A stretch of DNA of 64,000 nt from Amaranthus tricolor (Eukaryota > Streptophyta > Magnoliopsida > Caryophyllales > Amaranthaceae), in NCBI RefSeq assembly GCF_026212465.1, contig NC_080057.1, positions 9,535,398 through 9,599,397 on the forward strand, read 5' to 3'. Within the stretch, counting starts at the first letter, position 1. Every line of letters begins with the position of its first letter. Below, piece after piece: positions 1 through 15,900 of the stretch. The notes under the pieces are model-generated. The model saw only the letters and a list, made by a program, of their open reading frames with translations. It had not been told where the DNA came from and did no database searches. A program made the position numbers and the translations under genes.

Positions 1-211
1 AGAATGAACAAGGATCAATAGTCAATGACGAATGAACGATGAAGAATGAACAAGGATCAATGATCAATGAAGAATGAACGATGAAGAATGAAAAAGGATT
101 AATGATCAATGAAGAATGAACGATGAAGAATGAACAAGGATTAATAGTCAATGACGAATTAACGATGAAGAATGAACAAGGATCAATGATTAATGAAGAA
201 TGAACGATGAA

Positions 212-281
212 GAATGAACAACGATCAATGAAGAATGAACGATGAAGAATGAACAACGATCAATGAAGAATGAACGATGAA
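212..281. repeat. Pair of 35-bp short monomers (one heptamer missing)
   Basis: Two consecutive units, 212-246 and 247-281, each consist of five heptamers: h1, an h2 variant CAACGAT, h4, h5 and h6. Heptamer h3 is missing exactly. The same pair recurs in related blocks (near 3,782, 6,400, 9,000, 9,660, 18,780, 51,430 and 55,810), so it works as a higher-order marker. Confidence 0.85.
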
Positions 282-2199
282 GAATGAACAAGGATCAATA
301 ATTAATGAAGAATAAACAAGGATCAATGATCAATGAAGAATGAACGATGAAGAATGAACAAGGATCAATGATCAATGACCAAAGAACGACGAAGAATGAA
401 CAAGGATCAATGGTCAATGAAGAATGAACGATGAAGAATGAACAAGGATCAATGATCAATGAAGAATGAACGATGAAGAATAAACAAGGATCAATGATCA
501 ATGAAGAATGAACGATGAAGAATGAACAAGGATCAATGATCAATGAAGAATGAACGATGAAGAATGAACAAGGATCAATGATCAATGAAGAATGAACGAT
601 GAAGAATGAACAAGGATCAATGATTAGTGACGAATGAACGATGAAGAATGAACAAGGATCAATGATCAATGAACAATGAACAATGAAGAATGAACAAGGA
701 TCAATGATCAATGAAGAATGAACGATGAAGAATGATCAAGGATCAATGATCAATGAAGAATGAACGATGAAGAATGGTCAATGACGAATGAACGATGAAG
801 AATGAACAAGGAACAATGATCAATGAAGAATGAACGATGAAGAATGAACAAGGATCAATGATCAATGAAGAATGAACGATGAAGAATGAACAAGGATTAA
901 TGGTCAATGACGATTGAACGATGAAGAATGAACAAGGATCAATGATCAATGAAGAATGAACGATGAAGAATGAACAAGGATCAATGATCATTGAAGAATG
1001 AACGATGAAGAATGAACAAGGATCAATGATCAATGAAGAATGAACGATGAAGAATGAACAAGGATTAATGGTCAATGACGAATGAACGATGAAGAATGAA
1101 CAAGGATCAATGGTCAATGAAGAATGAACGATGAAGAATGAACAAGGATCAATGATCTATGAAGAATGAACGATGAAGAATGAACAAGGATCAATGATCA
1201 ATGAAGAATGAACGATGAAGAATGAAAAAGGATCAATGATCAATGACAAATGAACGATGAAGAATGAACAAGGATCAATGATCAATGAAGAATGAACGAT
1301 GAAGAATGAACAAGGATCAATGATCAATGAAGAATGAACAAGGATCAATGAAAAATGAAGAATAAACGATGAAGAATGAACAAGGATTAATGGTCAATGA
1401 CGAATGAACGATGAAGAATGAACAAGGATCAATGATCAATGAAGAATGAACGATGAAGAATGAACAAGGATAATTGATCAATGAAGAATGAACGATGAAG
1501 AATGAACAAGGATCAATGGTCAATGACGAATGAACGATGAAGAATGAACAAGGATCAATGATCAATGAAGAATGAACGATGAAGAATGAACAAGGATCAA
1601 TGGTCAATGACGAATGAACGATGAAGAATGAACAAGGATCAATGATCAATGAAGAATGAACGATGAAGAATGAACAAGGATCAATGATCAGTGACGAATG
1701 AACGATGAAGAATGAACAAGGATCAATGATCAATGAACAATGAACAATGAAGAATGAACAAGGATCAATGATCAATGAAGAATGAACGATGAAGAATGAT
1801 CAAGGATCAATGATCAATGAAGAATGAACGATGAAGAATGGTCAATGACGAATGAACGATGAAGAATGAACAAGGAACAATGATCAATGAAGAATGAACA
1901 ATGAAGAATGAACAAGGATCAATGATCAATGAAGAATGAACGATGAAGAATGAACAAGGATTAATGGTCAATGACGAATGAACGATGAAGAATGAACAAG
2001 GATCAATGATCAATGAAGAATGAACGATGAAGAATGAACAAGGATCAATGATCATTGAAGAATGAACGATGAAGAATGAATAAGGTTCAATGGTCAATGA
2101 AGAATGAACGATGAAAAATGAACAAGGATCAATGATCAATGAAGAATGAACGATGATGAATGAACAAGGATCAATGGTCAATGACGAATGAACGATGAA

Positions 2200-2227
2200 G
2201 AATGAACAAGGATCAATGATCAATGAA
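2200..2227. repeat. 28-bp short monomer (h5-h6 missing)
   Basis: A representative short unit: h1-h2-h3-h4 is followed directly by the next h1, so two heptamers (14 bp) are lost. Dozens of such units occur through the array. Because 28 is not a multiple of 3, each one shifts the only open reading frame of the satellite, and this is where most minus-strand open frames begin and end. Confidence 0.85.
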
Positions 2228-5200
2228 GAATGAACAAGGATCAATGATCAATGAAGAATGAACGATGAATAATGAACAAGGATTAATGGTAAATGATGAA
2301 TGAACGATGAAGAATGAACAAGGATCAATTATCAATGAAGAATGAACGATGAAGAATGAACAAGGATCAATGGTCAATGAAGAACGAACGATGAAGAATG
2401 AACAAGGATCAATGGTCAATGACGAATGAACGATGATGAATGAACAAGGATCAATGATCAATGAAGAATGAACGATGAAGAATGAAAAAGGATCAATGAT
2501 CAATGAAGAATGAACGATGAAGAATGAACAAGGATCAATGATCAATGACGAATGAACGATGAAGAATGAACAAGGATCAATGATCAATGAACAATGAACG
2601 ATGAAGAATGAACAAGGATCAATGATCAATGAAGAATGAACGATGAAGAATGATCAAGGATCAATGGTCAATGAAGAATGAACGATGAAGAATGAACAAC
2701 GTTCAATGGCCAATGACGAATGAACGATGAAGAATGAACAACGATCAATGGTCAATGACGAATGAACGATGATGAATGAACAAGGATCAATGATCAATGA
2801 AGAATGAACGATGAAGAATGAACAAGGATCAATGATCAATGAAGAATGAACGATGAAGAATGAACAAGGATAAATGATCATCGAAGAATGAACGATGAAG
2901 AATGAACAAGGATCAATGATCAATGAAAAATGAACGATGAAGAATGAATAAGGATCAACGCTGAATGACGAATGAACGATGAAGAATAAACAAGGATCAA
3001 TGATCAATGAAGAATGAACGATGAATAATGAACAAGGATCAACGCTGAATGACGAATGAACGATGAAGAATAAATAAGAATCAATGATCAATGACGAATG
3101 AACGATGAAGAATGAACAAGGATCAAAGATCAATGAAGAATGAACGATAAAGAATGAACAAGGATCAATGATCAATGAAGAATGAACGATGAAGAATGAA
3201 CAAGGATCAATGATCAATGACAATGAACGATGAAGAATGAACAAGGATCAATGGTCAATGAAGAATGAACGATGAAGAATGAACAAGGATCAATGATCTA
3301 TGAAGAATGAACGATGAAGAATGAACAAGGATCAATGATCAATGAAGAATGAACGATGAAGAATGAACAAGGATCAATGATCAATGACAAATGAACAATG
3401 AAGAATGAACAAGGATCAATGATCAATGAAGAATGAACGATGAAGAATGAACAAGGATCAATGATCAATGAAGAATGAACGATGAAGAATGAACAAGGAT
3501 CATTGATCAATGACAAATGAACGATGAAGAATGAACAAGGATCAATGATCAATGAAGAATGAACGATGAAGAATGAACAAGGATCAATGGTCAATGACGA
3601 ATGAACGATGAAGAATGAACAAGGATCAATGATCAATGAAGAATGAACGATGAAGAATGAAAAAGGATTAATGATCAATGAAGAATGAACGATGAAGAAT
3701 GAACAAGGATTAATAGTCAATGACGAATTAACGATGAAGAATGAACAAGGATCAATGATTAATGAAGAATGAACGATGAAGAATGAACAACGATCAATGA
3801 AGAATGAACGATGAAGAATGAACAACGATCAATGAAGAATGAACGATGAAGAATGAACAAGGATCAATAATCAATGAAGAATAAACAAGGATCAACGATC
3901 AATGAAGAATGAACGATGAAGAATGAACAAGGATCAATGATCAATGACCAAAGAACGACGAAGAATGAACAAGGATCAATGGTCAATGAAGAATGAACGA
4001 TGAAGAATGAACAAGGATCAATGATCTATGAAGAATGAACGATGAAGAATGAACAAGGATCAATGATCAATGAAGAATGAACGATGAAGAATGAACAAGG
4101 ATCAATGATCAATGACAAATGAACAATGAAGAATGAACAAGGATCAATGATCAATGCAGAATGAACGATGAAGAATGAACAAGGATCAATGATCAATGAA
4201 GAATGAACGATGAAGAATGAAAAAGGATCAATGATCAATGACAAATGAACGATGAAGAATGAACAAGGATCAATGATCAATGAAGAATGAACGATGAAGA
4301 ATGAACAAGGATCAATGATCAATGAAGAATGAACAAGGATCAATGAAAAATGAAGAATAAACGATGAAGAATGAACAAGGATTAATGGTCAATGACGAAT
4401 GAACGATGAAGAATGAACAAGGATCAATGATCAATGAAGAATGAACGATGAAGAATGAACAAGGATAATTGATCAATGAAGAATGAACGATGAAGAATGA
4501 ACAAGGATCAATGGTCAATGACGAATGAACGATGAAGAATGAACAAGGATCAATGATCAATGAAGAATGAACGATGAAGAATGAACAAGGATCAATGGTC
4601 AATGACGAATGAACGATGAAGAATGAACAAGGATCAATGATCAATGAAGAATGAACGATGAAGAATGAACAAGGATCAATGATCAGTGACGAATGAACGA
4701 TGAAGAATGAACAAGGATCAATGATCAATGAACAATGAACAATGAAGAATGAACAAGGATCAATGATCAATGAAGAATGAACGATGAAGAATGATCAAGG
4801 ATCAATGATCAATGAAGAATGAACGATGAAGAATGGTCAATGACGAATGAACGATGAAGAATGAACAAGGAACAATGATCAATGAAGAATGAACAATGAA
4901 GAATGAACAAGGATCAATGATCAATGAAGAATGAACGATGAAGAATGAACAAGGATTAATGGTCAATGACGAATGAACGATGAAGAATGAACAAGGATCA
5001 ATGATCAATGAAGAATGAACGATGAAGAATGAACAAGGATCAATGATCATTGAAGAATGAACGATGAAGAATGAATAAGGTTCAATGGTCAATGAAGAAT
5101 GAACGATGAAAAATGAACAAGGATCAATGATCAATGAAGAATGAACGATGATGAATGAACAAGGATCAATGGTCAATGACGAATGAACGATGAAGAATGA

Positions 5201-8200
5201 ACAAGGATCAATGATCAATGAAGAATGAACAAGGATCAATGATCAATGAAGAATGAACGATGAATAATGAACAAGGATTAATGGTAAATGATGAATGAAC
5301 GATGAAGAATGAACAAGGATCAATTATCAATGAAGAATGAACGATGAAGAATGAACAAGGATCAATGGTCAATGAAGAACGAACGATGAAGAATGAACAA
5401 GGATCAATGGTCAATGACGAATGAACGATGATGAATGAACAAGGATCAATGATCAATGAAGAATGAACGATGAAGAATGAAAAAGGATCAATGATCAATG
5501 AAGAATGAACGATGAAGAATGAACAAGGATCAATGATCAATGACGAATGAACGATGAAGAATGAACAAGGATCAATGATCAATGAACAATGAACGATGAA
5601 GAATGAACAAGGATCAATGATCAATGAAGAATGAACGATGAAGAATGATCAAGGATCAATGGTCAATGAAGAATGAACGATGAAGAATGAACAACGTTCA
5701 ATGGCCAATGACGAATGAACGATGAAGAATGAACAACGATCAATGGTCAATGACGAATGAACGATGATGAATGAACAAGGATCAATGATCAATGAAGAAT
5801 GAACGATGAAGAATGAACAAGGATCAATGATCAATGACAATGAACGATGAAGAATGAACAAGGATCAATGGTCAATGAAGAATGAACGATGAAGAATGAA
5901 CAAGGATCAATGATCTATGAAGAATGAACGATGAAGAATGAACAAGGATCAATGATCAATGAAGAATGAACGATGAAGAATGAACAAGGATCAATGATCA
6001 ATGACAAATGAACAATGAAGAATGAACAAGGATCAATGATCAATGAAGAATGAACGATGAAGAATGAACAAGGATCAATGATCAATGAAGAATGAACGAT
6101 GAAGAATGAACAAGGATCATTGATCAATGACAAATGAACGATGAAGAATGAACAAGGATCAATGATCAATGAAGAATGAACGATGAAGAATGAACAAGGA
6201 TCAATAGTCAATGACGAATGAACGATGAAGAATGAACAAGGATCAATGATCAATGAAGAATGAACGATGAAGAATGAAAAAGGATTAATGATCAATGAAG
6301 AATGAACGATGAAGAATGAACAAGGATTAATAGTCAATGACGAATTAACGATGAAGAATGAACAAGGATCAATGATTAATGAAGAATGAACGATGAAGAA
6401 TGAACAACGATCAATGAAGAATGAACGATGAAGAATGAACAACGATCAATGAAGAATGAACGATGAAGAATGAACAAGGATCAATAATTAATGAAGAATA
6501 AACAAGGATCAATGATCAATGAAGAATGAACGATGAAGAATGAACAAGGATCAATGATCAATGACCAAAGAACGACGAAGAATGAACAAGGATCAATGGT
6601 CAATGAAGAATGAACGATGAAGAATGAACAAGGATCAATGATCAATGAAGAATGAACGATGAAGAATAAACAAGGATCAATGATCAATGAAGAATGAACG
6701 ATGAAGAATGAACAAGGATCAATGATCAATGAAGAATGAACGATGAAGAATGAACAAGGATCAATGATCAATGAAGAATGAACGATGAAGAATGAACAAG
6801 GATCAATGATTAGTGACGAATGAACGATGAAGAATGAACAAGGATCAATGATCAATGAACAATGAACAATGAAGAATGAACAAGGATCAATGATCAATGA
6901 AGAATGAACGATGAAGAATGATCAAGGATCAATGATCAATGAAGAATGAACGATGAAGAATGGTCAATGACGAATGAACGATGAAGAATGAACAAGGAAC
7001 AATGATCAATGAAGAATGAACGATGAAGAATGAACAAGGATCAATGATCAATGAAGAATGAACGATGAAGAATGAACAAGGATTAATGGTCAATGACGAT
7101 TGAACGATGAAGAATGAACAAGGATCAATGATCAATGAAGAATGAACGATGAAGAATGAACAAGGATCAATGATCATTGAAGAATGAACGATGAAGAATG
7201 AACAAGGATCAATGATCAATGAAGAATGAACGATGAAGAATGAACAAGGATTAATGGTCAATGACGAATGAACGATGAAGAATGAACAAGGATCAATGAT
7301 CAATGAAGAATGAACGATGAAGAATGAACAAGGATCAATGATCATTGAAGAATGAACGATGAAGAATGAACAAGGTTCAATGGTCAATGAAGAATGAACG
7401 ATGAAAAATGAACAAGGATCAATGATCAATGAAGAATGAACGATGATGAATGAACAAGGATCAATGGTCAATGACGAATGAACGATGAAGAATGAACAAG
7501 GATCAATGATCAATGAAGAATGAACAAGGATCAATGATCAAAGAAGAATGAACGATGAATAATGAACAAGGATTAATGGTAAATGACGAATGAACGATGA
7601 AGAATGAACTAGGATCAATGGTCAATGACGAATGAACGATGATGAATGAACAAGGATCAATGATCAATGAAGAATGAACGATGAAGAATGAAAAAGGATC
7701 AATGATCAATGAAGAATGAACGATGAAGAATGAACAAGGATCAATGATCAATGACGAATGAACGATGAAGAATGAACAAGGATCAATGATCAATGAACAA
7801 TGAACGATGAAGAATGAACAAGGATCAATGATCAATGAAAAATGAACGATGAAGAATGATCAAGGATCAATGGTCAATGAAGAATGAACGATGAAGAATG
7901 AACAACGATCAATGGTCAATGACGAATGAACGATGAAGAATGAACAACGATCAATGGTCAATGACGAATGAACGATGATGAATGAACAAGGATCAATGAT
8001 CAATGAAGAATGAACGATGAAGAATGAACAAGGATCAATGATCAATGAAGAATGAACGATGAAGAATGAACAAGGATAAATGATCATCGAAGAATGAACG
8101 ATGAAGAATGAACAAGGATCAATGATCAATGAAAAATGAACGATGAAGAATGAATAAGGATCAACGCTGAATGACGAATGAACGATGAAGAATAAACAAG

Positions 8201-9090
8201 GATCAATGATCAATGAAGAGTGAACAAGGATCAATGATCAATGAAGAATGAACGATGAATAATGAACAAGGATCAACGCTGAATGACGAATGAACGATGA
8301 AGAATAAATAAGAATCAATGATCAATGACGAATGAACGATGAAGAATGAACAAGGATCAAAGATCAATGAAGAATGAACGATAAAGAATGAACAAGGATC
8401 AATGATCAATGAAGAATGAACGATGAAGAATGAACAAGGATCAATGATTAATGACAATGAACGATGAAGAATGAACAAGGATCAATGGTCAATGAAGAAT
8501 GAACGATGAAGAATGAACAAGGATCAATGATCTATGAAGAATGAACGATGAAGAATGAACAAGGATCAATGATCAATGAAGAATGAACGATGAAGAATGA
8601 ACAAGGATCAATGATCAATGACAAATGAACAATGAAGAATGAACAAGGATCAATGATCAATGAAGAATGAACGATGAAGAATGAACAAGGATCAATGATC
8701 AATGAAGAATGAACGATGAAGAATGAACAAGGATCATTGATCAATGACAAATGAACGATGAAGAATGAACAAGGATCAATGATCAATGAAGAATGAACGA
8801 TGAAGAATGAACAAGGATCAATGGTCAATGACGAATGAACGATGAAGAATGAACAAGGATCAATGATCAATGAAGAATGAACGATGAAGAATGAAAAAGG
8901 ATTAATGATCAATGAAGAATGAACGATGAAGAATGAACAAGGATTAATAGTCAATGACGAATTAACGATGAAGAATGAACAAGGATCAATGATTAATGAA
9001 GAATGAACGATGAAGAATGAACAACGATCAATGAAGAATGAACGATGAAGAATGAACAACGATCAATGAAGAATGAACGATGAAGAATGA

Positions 9091-12000
9091 ACAAGGATCA
9101 ATAATCAATGAAGAATGAACAAGGATCAATGCTCAATGACGAATAAAGGATGAAGAATTAACAAGGATCAATGATCAATGACGAATGAACGATGAAGAAT
9201 GAACAAGGATCAATAATCAATGAAGAAGGAACGATGAAGAATGAACAAGGATCAATGATCAATGAAGAATGAACTATGAAGAATGAACAAGGATCAATGA
9301 TCAATGACGAATGAACGATGAAGAATGAATAAGGATCAATGGTCAATGAAGAATGAACGATGAAGAATGAACAAGGATCAATGATCAATGAAGAATGAAC
9401 GATGAAGAATGAACAAGGATCAATGATCAATGAAGAATGAACGATGAAGAATGAACAAGGATCAATGATCAATGACCAAAGAACGACGAAGAATTAACAA
9501 GGATCAATGATCAATGAAGAATGAACGATGAAGAATGAACAAGGATCAATGATCAATGAAGAATGAACGATGAAGAATGAACAAGGATCAATGATCAATG
9601 AAGAATGAACGATGAAGAATGAACAAGGATCAATGATTATTGAAGAATGAACGATGAAGAATGAACAACGATCAATGAAGAATGAACGATGAAGAATGAA
9701 CAACGATCAATGAAGAATGAACGATGAAGAATGAACAAGGATCAATAATCAATGAAGAATGAACAAGGATCAATGCTCAATGACGAATAAAGGATGAAGA
9801 ATTAACAAGGATCAATGATCAATGACGAATGAACGATGAAGAATGAACAAGGATCAATAATCAATGAAGAATGAACGATGAAGAATGAACAAGGATCAAT
9901 GATCAATGAAGAATGAACTATGAAGAATGAACAAGGATCAATGATCAATGACGAATGAACGATGAAGAATGAATAAGGATCAATGGTCAATGAAGAATGA
10001 ACGATGAAGAATGAACAAGGATCAATGATCAATGAAGAATGAACGATGAAGAATGAACAAGGATCAATGATCAATGAAGAATGAACGATGAAGAATGAAC
10101 AAGGATCAATGATCAATGACCAAAGAACGACGAAGAATTAACAAGGATCAATGATCAATGAAGAATGAACGATGAAGAATGAACAAGGATCAATGATCAA
10201 TGAAGAATGAACGATGAAGAATGAACAAGGATCAATGATCAATGAAGAATGAACGATGAAGAATGAACAAGGATCAATGATCAATGAAGAATGAACGATG
10301 AAGAATGAACAAGGATCAATGATCAATGAAGAATGAACAAGGATTAATGGTTAATGACGAATGAACGATGAAGAATGAACAAGGATCAATGATCAATGAA
10401 GAATGAACGATGAAGAATGAACAAGGATCAATGATCAATGAAGAATGAACGATGAAGAATGAACAAGGATCAATGATCAATGAAGAATGAACGATGAAGA
10501 ATGAACAAGGATCAATGATCAATGAAGAATGAACAAGGATTAATGGTTAATGACGAATGAACGATGAAGAATGAACAAGGATCAATGATCAATGAAGAAT
10601 GAACGATGAAGAATGAACAAGGATCAATGATCAATGAAGAATGAACGATGAAGAATGAACAAGGATCAATGGTCAATGAATAATGAACGATGAAGAATGA
10701 ACAAGGAGCAATGATCAATGAAGAATGAACGATGAAGAATGATCAAAGATCAATGGTCAATGAAGAATGAACGATGAAGAATGAACAAGGATCAATGATC
10801 AATGAAGAATGAAAGATGAAGAATGAACAAGGATTAATGGTCAATGACGAATGAACGATGAAGAATAAATAAGGATCAATGATCAATGAAGAATGAACGA
10901 TGAAGAATGAAAAAGGATCAATGATCAATGAAGAATGAAAGATGAAGAATGAACAAGGATCAATGATCAATGACGAATGAACGATGAAGAATGAACAAGG
11001 ATCAATGATCATCGAAGAATGAACGATGAAGAATGAACAAGGATCAATGATCAATGAAGAATGAACGATGAAGAATGAACAAGGATCAATAGTCAATGAC
11101 GAATGAACGATGAAGAATGAACAAGGATCAATGATCAATGAATAATGAACGATGAAGAATGAACAAGGATCAATGATGAATGACGAATGAACGATGAAGA
11201 ATGAACAAGGATCAATGATCAAAGAAGAATGAACGATGAAGAATGAACAAGGAACAATGATCAATGAAGAATGAACGATGAAGAATGAGCAAGGATCAAT
11301 GATCAATGAAGAATGAACAAGGATCAATGATAAATGAAGAATGAACGATGAAGAATGAACAAGGATTAATGGTCAATGACGAATGAACGATGAAGAATGA
11401 ACAAGGATCAATGATCAATGAAGAATGAACGATGAAGAATGAACAAGGATCAATGATCAATGAAGAATGAACGATGAAGAATGAACAAGGATCAATGGTC
11501 AATGACGAATGAACGATGAAGAATGAACAAGGATCAATGATCAATGAAGAATGAACGATGAAGAATGAACAAGGATTAATGATCAATGAAGAATGAACGA
11601 TGAAGAATGAACAAGGATTAATGGTCAATGACGAATGAACGATGAAGAATGAACAAGGATCAATGATCAATGAAGAATGAACGATGAAGAATGAACAAGG
11701 ATTAATGGTCAATGACGAATGAACGATAAAGAATGAACAAGGATCAATGATCAATGAAGAATGAACGATGAAGAATGAACAAGGATCAATGGTCAATGAC
11801 GAATGAACGATGAAGAATGAACAAGGATCAATGATCAATGAAGAATGAACGATGAAAAATGAAAAAGGATCAATGATCAATGACGAATGAACGATGAAGA
11901 ATGAACAAGGATCAATGATCAATGAACAATGAACGATGAGGAATGAAAAAGGATCAATGATAATTGAAGAATGAACGATGAAGAATGATCAAGGATCAAT

Positions 12001-12950
12001 GATCAATGAAGAATGAACGATGAAGAATGAACAAGGATCAATGGTCAATGACGAATGAACGATGAAGAATAAACAAGGATCAATGATCAATGAAGAATGA
12101 ACGATGAAGAATGAACAAGGATCAATGATCAATGAAGAATGAACGATGAAGAATGAACAAGGATTAATGGTCAATGACGAATAAACGATGAAGAATGAAC
12201 AAGGATCAATGATCAATGAAGAATGAACGATGAAGAATGAACAAGGATCAATGATCTATGAAGAATGAACGATAAAGAATGAACAAGGATCAATGATCAA
12301 TGAAGAATGAACGATGAAGAATGAACAAGGATTAATGGTCAATGACGAATGAACGATGAAGAATGAACAAGGATCAATGATCAATGAAGAATGAACGATG
12401 AAGAATGAACAAGGATCAATGATAATTGAAGAATGAACGATGAAGAATGATCAAGGTTCAATGGTCAATGAAGAATGAACGATGAAGAATGAACAAGGAT
12501 CAATGATGAATGAAGAATGAACGATGAAGAATGAAAAAGGATCAATGATCAATGAAGAATGAACGATGAAGAATGAAAAAGGATCAATGATCAATGAGGA
12601 ATGAACGATGAATAATGAACAAGGATCAATGATCATCGAAGAATGAACGATGAAGAATGAACAGGGATTAATGATCAATGAAGAATGAACGATGAAGAAT
12701 GAACAAGGATCAACGCTAAATGACGAATGAACGATGAAGAATAAACAAGGATCAATGAAGAATGAACGATGAAGAATGAACAAGGATCAATGATCAATGA
12801 AGAATGTACGATGAAGAATGAACAAGGATCAACGCTGAATGACGAATGAACGATGAAGAATAAACAAGGATCAAAGATCAATGACGAATGAACGATGAAG
12901 AATGAACAAGGATCAATGATCAATGAAGAATGAACGATAAAGAATGAACA
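9091..12950. repeat. Satellite block with 644-bp and 196-bp internal duplications
   Basis: The stretch 9,158-9,472 recurs at 9,802-10,116 (shift 644, i.e. fourteen 42-bp plus two 28-bp units), with a single visible coding-frame difference. The stretch around 10,316-10,522 recurs at 10,512-10,718 (shift 196). From about 11,296 the units resemble those of the homogenised core that starts near 20,139. From about 12,451 they resemble a segment found again near 34,062 and 46,648. No gene is seen. Confidence 0.8.
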
Positions 12951-15900
12951 AGGATCAATGATCAATGAAGAATGAACGATGAAGAATGAACAAGGATCAA
13001 TGATCAATGACGAATGAACGATAAAGAATGAACAAGGATCAATGGTCAATGAAGAATGAACGATGAAGAATGAACAAGGATCAATGATCTATGAAGAATG
13101 AACGATGAAGAATGAACAAGGATCAATGATCAATGAAGAATGAACGATGAATAATGAAAAAGGATCAATGATCAATGAGAAATGAACGATGAAGAATGAA
13201 CAAGGATCAATGATCAATGAAGAATGAACGATGAAGAATGAACAAGGATCAATGATCAATGAAGAATGAACAAGGATCAATGAAAAATGAAGAATAAACG
13301 ATGAAGAATGAACAAGGATTAATGGTCAATGACGAATGAACGATGCAGAATGAACAAGGATCAATGATCAATGAAGAATGAACGATGAAGAATGAACAAG
13401 GATCAATGATCAATGAAGAATGAACGATGAAGAATGAACAAGGATCAATGGTCAATGACGAATGAACGATGAAGAATGAACAAGGATCAATGATCAATGA
13501 AGAATGAACGATGAAGAATGAACAAGGATCAATGGTCAATGACGAATGAACGATGAAGAATGAACAAGGATCAATGATCAATGAAGAATGAACGATGAAG
13601 AATGAACAAGGATCAATGATCAATGAAGAATGAACGATGAAGAATGAACAAGGATTAATGGTCAATGACGAATGAACGATGAAGAATGAACAAGGATCAA
13701 TGATCAATGAAGAATGAACGATGAAGAATGAACAAGGATCAATGATCAATGAAGAATGAACGATGAAGAATGAACAAGGATTAATGGTCAATGACGAATG
13801 AACGATGAAGAATGAACAAGGATCAATGATCAATGAAGAATGAACGATGAAGAATGAACAAGGATCAATGATCAATGAACAATGAACGATGAAGAATGAA
13901 CAAGGATCAATGATCAATGAACAATGAACGATGAAGAATGAACAAGGATCAATGATCAATGAAGAATGAACGATGAAGAATGATCAAGGATCAATGATCA
14001 ATGAAGAATGAACGATGAAGAATGGTCAATGACGAATGAACGATGAAGAATGAACAAGGAACAATGATCAATGAAGAATGAACGATGAAGAATGAACAAG
14101 GATCAATGATCAATGAAGAATGAACGATGAAGAATGAACAAGGATTAATGGTCAATGACGAATGAACGATGAAGAATGAACAAGGATCAATGATCAATGA
14201 AGAATGAACGATGAAGAATGAACAAGGATTAATGGTCAATGACGAATGAACGATGAAGAATGAACAAGGTTCAATGGTCAATGATGAATGAACAAGGATC
14301 AATGGTCAATGACGAATGAACGATGAAGAATGAAGAAGGATCAATGATCAATGAAGAATGAACAAGGATCAATGATCAATGAAGAATGAACGATGAATAA
14401 TGAATAAGGATTAATGGTAAATGACGAATGAACGATGAAGAATGAACAAGGATCAATTATCAATGAAGATGAACGATGAAGAATGAACAAGGATCAATGG
14501 TCAATGAAGAATGAACGATGAAGAATGAACAAGGATCAATGGTCAATGACGAATGAACGATGATAAATGAACAAGGATCAATGATCAATGAAGAATGAAC
14601 GATGAAGAATGAAAAAGGATCAATGATCAATGAAGAATGAACGATGAAGAATGAACAAGGATCAATGATCAATGACGAATGAACGATGAAGAATGAACAA
14701 GGATCAATGATCAATGAACAATGAACGATGAAGAATGAACAAGGATCAATGATCAATGAAGAATGAACGATGAAGAATGATCAAGGATCAATGATCAATG
14801 AAGAATGAACGATGAAGAATGAACAACGATCAATGGTCTGACGAATGAACGATGAAGAATGAACAAGGATCAATGGTCAATGGCGAATGAACGATGATGA
14901 ATGAAAAAGGATCAATGATCAATGAAGAATGAACGATGAAGAATGAACAAGGATAAATGATCATCGAAGAATGAACGATGAAGAATGAACAAGGATCAAT
15001 GATCAATGAAAAATGAACGATGAAGAATGAATAAGGATCAACGCTGAATGACGAATGAACAATGAAGAATAAACAAGGATCAATGATCAATGAAGAATGA
15101 ACAAGGATCAATGATCAATGAAGAATGAACGATGAAGAATGAACAAGGATCAATGATCAATGAAGAATGAACGATGAAGAATGAACAAGGATTAATGGTC
15201 AATGACGAATGAACGATGAAGAATGAACAAGGATCAATGATCAATGAAGAGTGAACGATGAAGAATGAACAAGGATCAATGATCAATGAAGAATGAACGA
15301 TGAAGAATGAACAAGGATCAATGATCAGTGACGAATGAACGATGAAGAATGAACAAGGATCAATGATCAATGAACAATGAACGATGAAGAATGAACAAGG
15401 ATCAATGATCAATGAAGAATGAACGATGAAGAATGATCAAGGATCAATGATCAATGAAGAATGAACGATGAAGAATGGTCAATGACGAATGAACGATGAA
15501 GAATGAACAAGGAACAATGATCAATGAAGAATGAACGATGAAGAATGAACAAGGATCAATGATCAATGAAGAATGAATGATGAAGAATGAACAAGGATTA
15601 ATGGTCAATGACGAATGAACGATGAAGAATGAACAAGGATCAATGATCAATGAAGAATGAACGATGAAGAATGAACAAGGATCAATGATCATTTAAGAAT
15701 GAACGATGAAGAATGAACAAGGTTCAATGGTCAATGAAGAATGAACGATGAAAAATGAACAAGGATCAATGATCAATGAAGAATGAACGATGATGAATGA
15801 ACAAGGATCAATGGTCAATGACGAATGAACGATGAAGAATGAACAAGGATCAATGATCAATGAAGAATGAACAAGGATCAATGATCAATGAAGAATGAAC

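Larger units (their letters stand above)
1..9090. repeat. Satellite block with 2.6-3.0 kb higher-order repeats
   Basis: Older-looking, variant-rich part of the array. The stretch 1,317-2,629 recurs at 4,312-5,624 (shift 2,995). The stretch 3,298-3,825 recurs at 5,915 and again at 8,532 (shift 2,617 both times). About 1-1,100 recurs from 6,187 (shift 6,186). Block markers include CCAAAGAACGACG (near 378, 3,950 and 6,564), units with CAACGCTGAATGACG (near 2,957 and 8,162), and pairs of 35-bp short units. No gene is seen. Confidence 0.85.
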
